From NCBI GenBank assembly GCA_964638815.1, contig CAZXBB010000433.1, positions 1 to 11,806 of the forward strand: DNA of 11,806 nt. The letters are read 5' to 3'. This document shows, in pieces, positions 10,457-11,806 of the stretch. Both the position numbers and the translations under genes were made by a program. The stretch comes from CAZXBB01 sp964638815 (lineage in GTDB: Bacteria > Planctomycetota > Phycisphaerae > Phycisphaerales > SM1A02). The notes below the pieces were generated by a model. The model did no database searches and had not been told where the DNA came from. It saw only the letters and a list, made by a program, of their open reading frames with translations. How positions within the stretch are numbered: position 1 is the stretch's first letter; each line of letters begins with the position of its first letter.

Positions 10457-11806
10457 ATGCCGAAGACCCACGCCGCGTCCGCCACCCTCGAGCCCGTCCT
10501 CGATGCGATTGACGCCGGGCTTCCCGCGTCACTCGAGCGCCTGAAGGACCTCCTCCGCATCCCGAGCGTCAGCACGGATCCCGCTCACGACGCCGACACG
10601 CGTCGCGCGGCCGAATGGTGCGCGGCGCGGCTCGCGGAGATCGGCTTCGATGCGGCTGTGCGCGACACGACCGGTCACCCGATGGTGGTCGCGCATCACG
10701 ATCCGCCCGGCGGCGGTGAGGACACGCCGCGACTGCTGTACTACGGGCACTACGACGTGCAGCCGCCGGATCCGCTCGACCTCTGGGAGAGCCCTCCGTT
10801 CGAGCCGACGATCGTCGGCGGCGCGCACGGAAAGAGGATCGTCGCCCGCGGCGCCGTGGACGACAAGGGGCAGGTGATGACCTTCATCGAGGCGTTCCGC
10901 GCCTGGCTCTCGGTGCACGAGCACCTGCCGGTCCGCGTGACCGTCCTGCTCGAGGGCGAGGAGGAGTCGGGAAGTCCGAGCCTCGATCCGTTCCTCGAGG
11001 AGAACAGCGACGAGCTGGCCGCGGACGTGTGCATCGTCAGCGACACCGGCATGTGGGACATCGACACGCCGGCGATCACGTACATGCTGCGGGGGCTCGT
11101 CTACATCGAGGCGACGCTCCACGGTCCGAGCCACGATCTCCATTCCGGGATGTACGGCGGCGGCGTGGTGAACCCGAACAACGCGCTCGCCCGCATCCTC
11201 GGCGAGCTGCACGACGAGAACGGCGTCGTGCAGATCCCCGGGTTCTACGACAACGTGCGCGAGCTTTCGCCCGAGGAATCGCAGCAGTGGGCGAGCCTCG
11301 GCTTCGACGAGAAGGCGTTCCTGGCCGGGGCGGGTCTGACCACGCCCGGCGGCGAGAAGTCGCGCTCGCTCCTCGAGCGGCTCTGGTCGCGTCCGACGTG
11401 CGACGTCAACGGGATGTGGGGCGGCTACACGGGAGCGGGGGCGAAGACCGTCATCCCGGCCCACGCGTCGGCGAAGATCAGTTGCCGTCTCGTGGCCGAC
11501 CAGGATCCCGAGCGGATCCACCGCAGGCTCGTCCAGTTTCTCGAGTCGCGTACGCCGCCCGACTTCCGCTGGACGTTCAGGCGTCACGGCGTGAGCCCGG
11601 CGATCCGCGTGCCGACGGAGTCGGCGCACCTCGACGCCGCGCGGCGCGGGCTCGCGGCGGCGTATGACCGCCCGCCGGTGCTCATGGGCTGCGGCGGCTC
11701 GATCCCCGTCGTCGGCTCGATCCAGCGCATCCTCGGCTTCGACTCGCTGCTCGTCGGCTTCGGCCTCGACGACGACCGCGTGCACTCTCCGAACGAGAAG
11801 TTCGAG
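10457..11806 (+). CDS. M20 family metallopeptidase (dipeptidase), 3' end cut by window
   Basis: 450 codons are present before the window ends. Motifs of the M20 dizinc exopeptidases appear in order: RIPSVST at 34-40, LLYYGHYDVQPP with H98 and D100, GAVDDKG with metal-bridging D135, EGEEESGS near 166-173 with the catalytic and metal glutamates, SDT with D196, the dimerisation-domain GPSHDLHSGMYGG at 223-235, and VHSPNEKF with H443 as last ligand. This pattern fits the M20 dipeptidases of the CNDP/PepV-like group that cleave dipeptides in the cytoplasm. Only a short C-terminal tail should be missing, since the family is usually about 450-470 residues. The ATG at 10457 is chosen for its fit to family length and the TACGAT hexamer before it. 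Confidence 0.93.
   Translation, partial: MPKTHAASATLEPVLDAIDAGLPASLERLKDLLRIPSVSTDPAHDADTRRAAEWCAARLAEIGFDAAVRDTTGHPMVVAHHDPPGGGEDTPRLLYYGHYDVQPPDPLDLWESPPFEPTIVGGAHGKRIVARGAVDDKGQVMTFIEAFRAWLSVHEHLPVRVTVLLEGEEESGSPSLDPFLEENSDELAADVCIVSDTGMWDIDTPAITYMLRGLVYIEATLHGPSHDLHSGMYGGGVVNPNNALARILGELHDENGVVQIPGFYDNVRELSPEESQQWASLGFDEKAFLAGAGLTTPGGEKSRSLLERLWSRPTCDVNGMWGGYTGAGAKTVIPAHASAKISCRLVADQDPERIHRRLVQFLESRTPPDFRWTFRRHGVSPAIRVPTESAHLDAARRGLAAAYDRPPVLMGCGGSIPVVGSIQRILGFDSLLVGFGLDDDRVHSPNEKFE

Noticed and set aside
10529..11785. Minus-strand open frame of about 418 codons
   Set aside because: It is antisense to the M20 peptidase, which has all its catalytic motifs on the plus strand.

Overview
This is a very GC-rich window (strong C/G bias at third codon positions) from a Gram-negative-type bacterium. 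The mix of genes suggests a planctomycete, most likely class Phycisphaerae. It holds a meso-DAP pathway gene, csrA, mraZ, a lone Nfu-type Fe-S scaffold, and several lineage-type proteins such as a lipoprotein with a His-rich C-terminal domain and a short Trp-rich protein. The placement comes from recognising protein flavours, not from a database search. Nothing looks like a phage, transposon, tRNA, rRNA or CRISPR array.

Left part (1-3106): an alternating hexamer repeat at the edge may encode the start of an Ala/His/Asp/Val-rich protein. It lies just after a minus-strand PF04909-type amidohydrolase. A divergent GT4 glycosyltransferase converges on a minus-strand flavin-reductase-like protein.

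Regulatory middle (3107-4874): a strong intrinsic terminator is followed by a TGGGN array at 10-bp phase, the expected MraZ operator, and then mraZ. mraZ is not followed by rsmH/ftsI. The 234 bases between mraZ and the convergent csrA contain a run of perfect hairpins, several with GGA in the loop, which is the ligand form recognised by CsrA. csrA has a perfect AGGAGG ribosome site and several GGA triplets in its own leader. Upstream is an Nfu-type gene on the same strand.

Right part (4896-11806): a tight operon of lipoprotein, M48 membrane metalloprotease and dapF (GTGA overlap) converges on a Trp-rich gene of unknown function. After a second 10-bp-phased TGGGG array comes a small zinc-ribbon/membrane-anchor protein, a hairpin and a 13-bp tandem array. 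Last is an M20 dipeptidase cut by the window end.

Main leads: (1) a candidate CsrA-binding RNA between mraZ and csrA; (2) a second MraZ-like operator away from mraZ; (3) repeated TANNNT hexamers 6-9 bases before start codons, suggesting leaderless transcripts; (4) His-rich low-complexity DNA inserted in the M48 protease and again at the left edge; (5) the 13-bp self-complementary array. All are readings of sequence and need computation or experiment.
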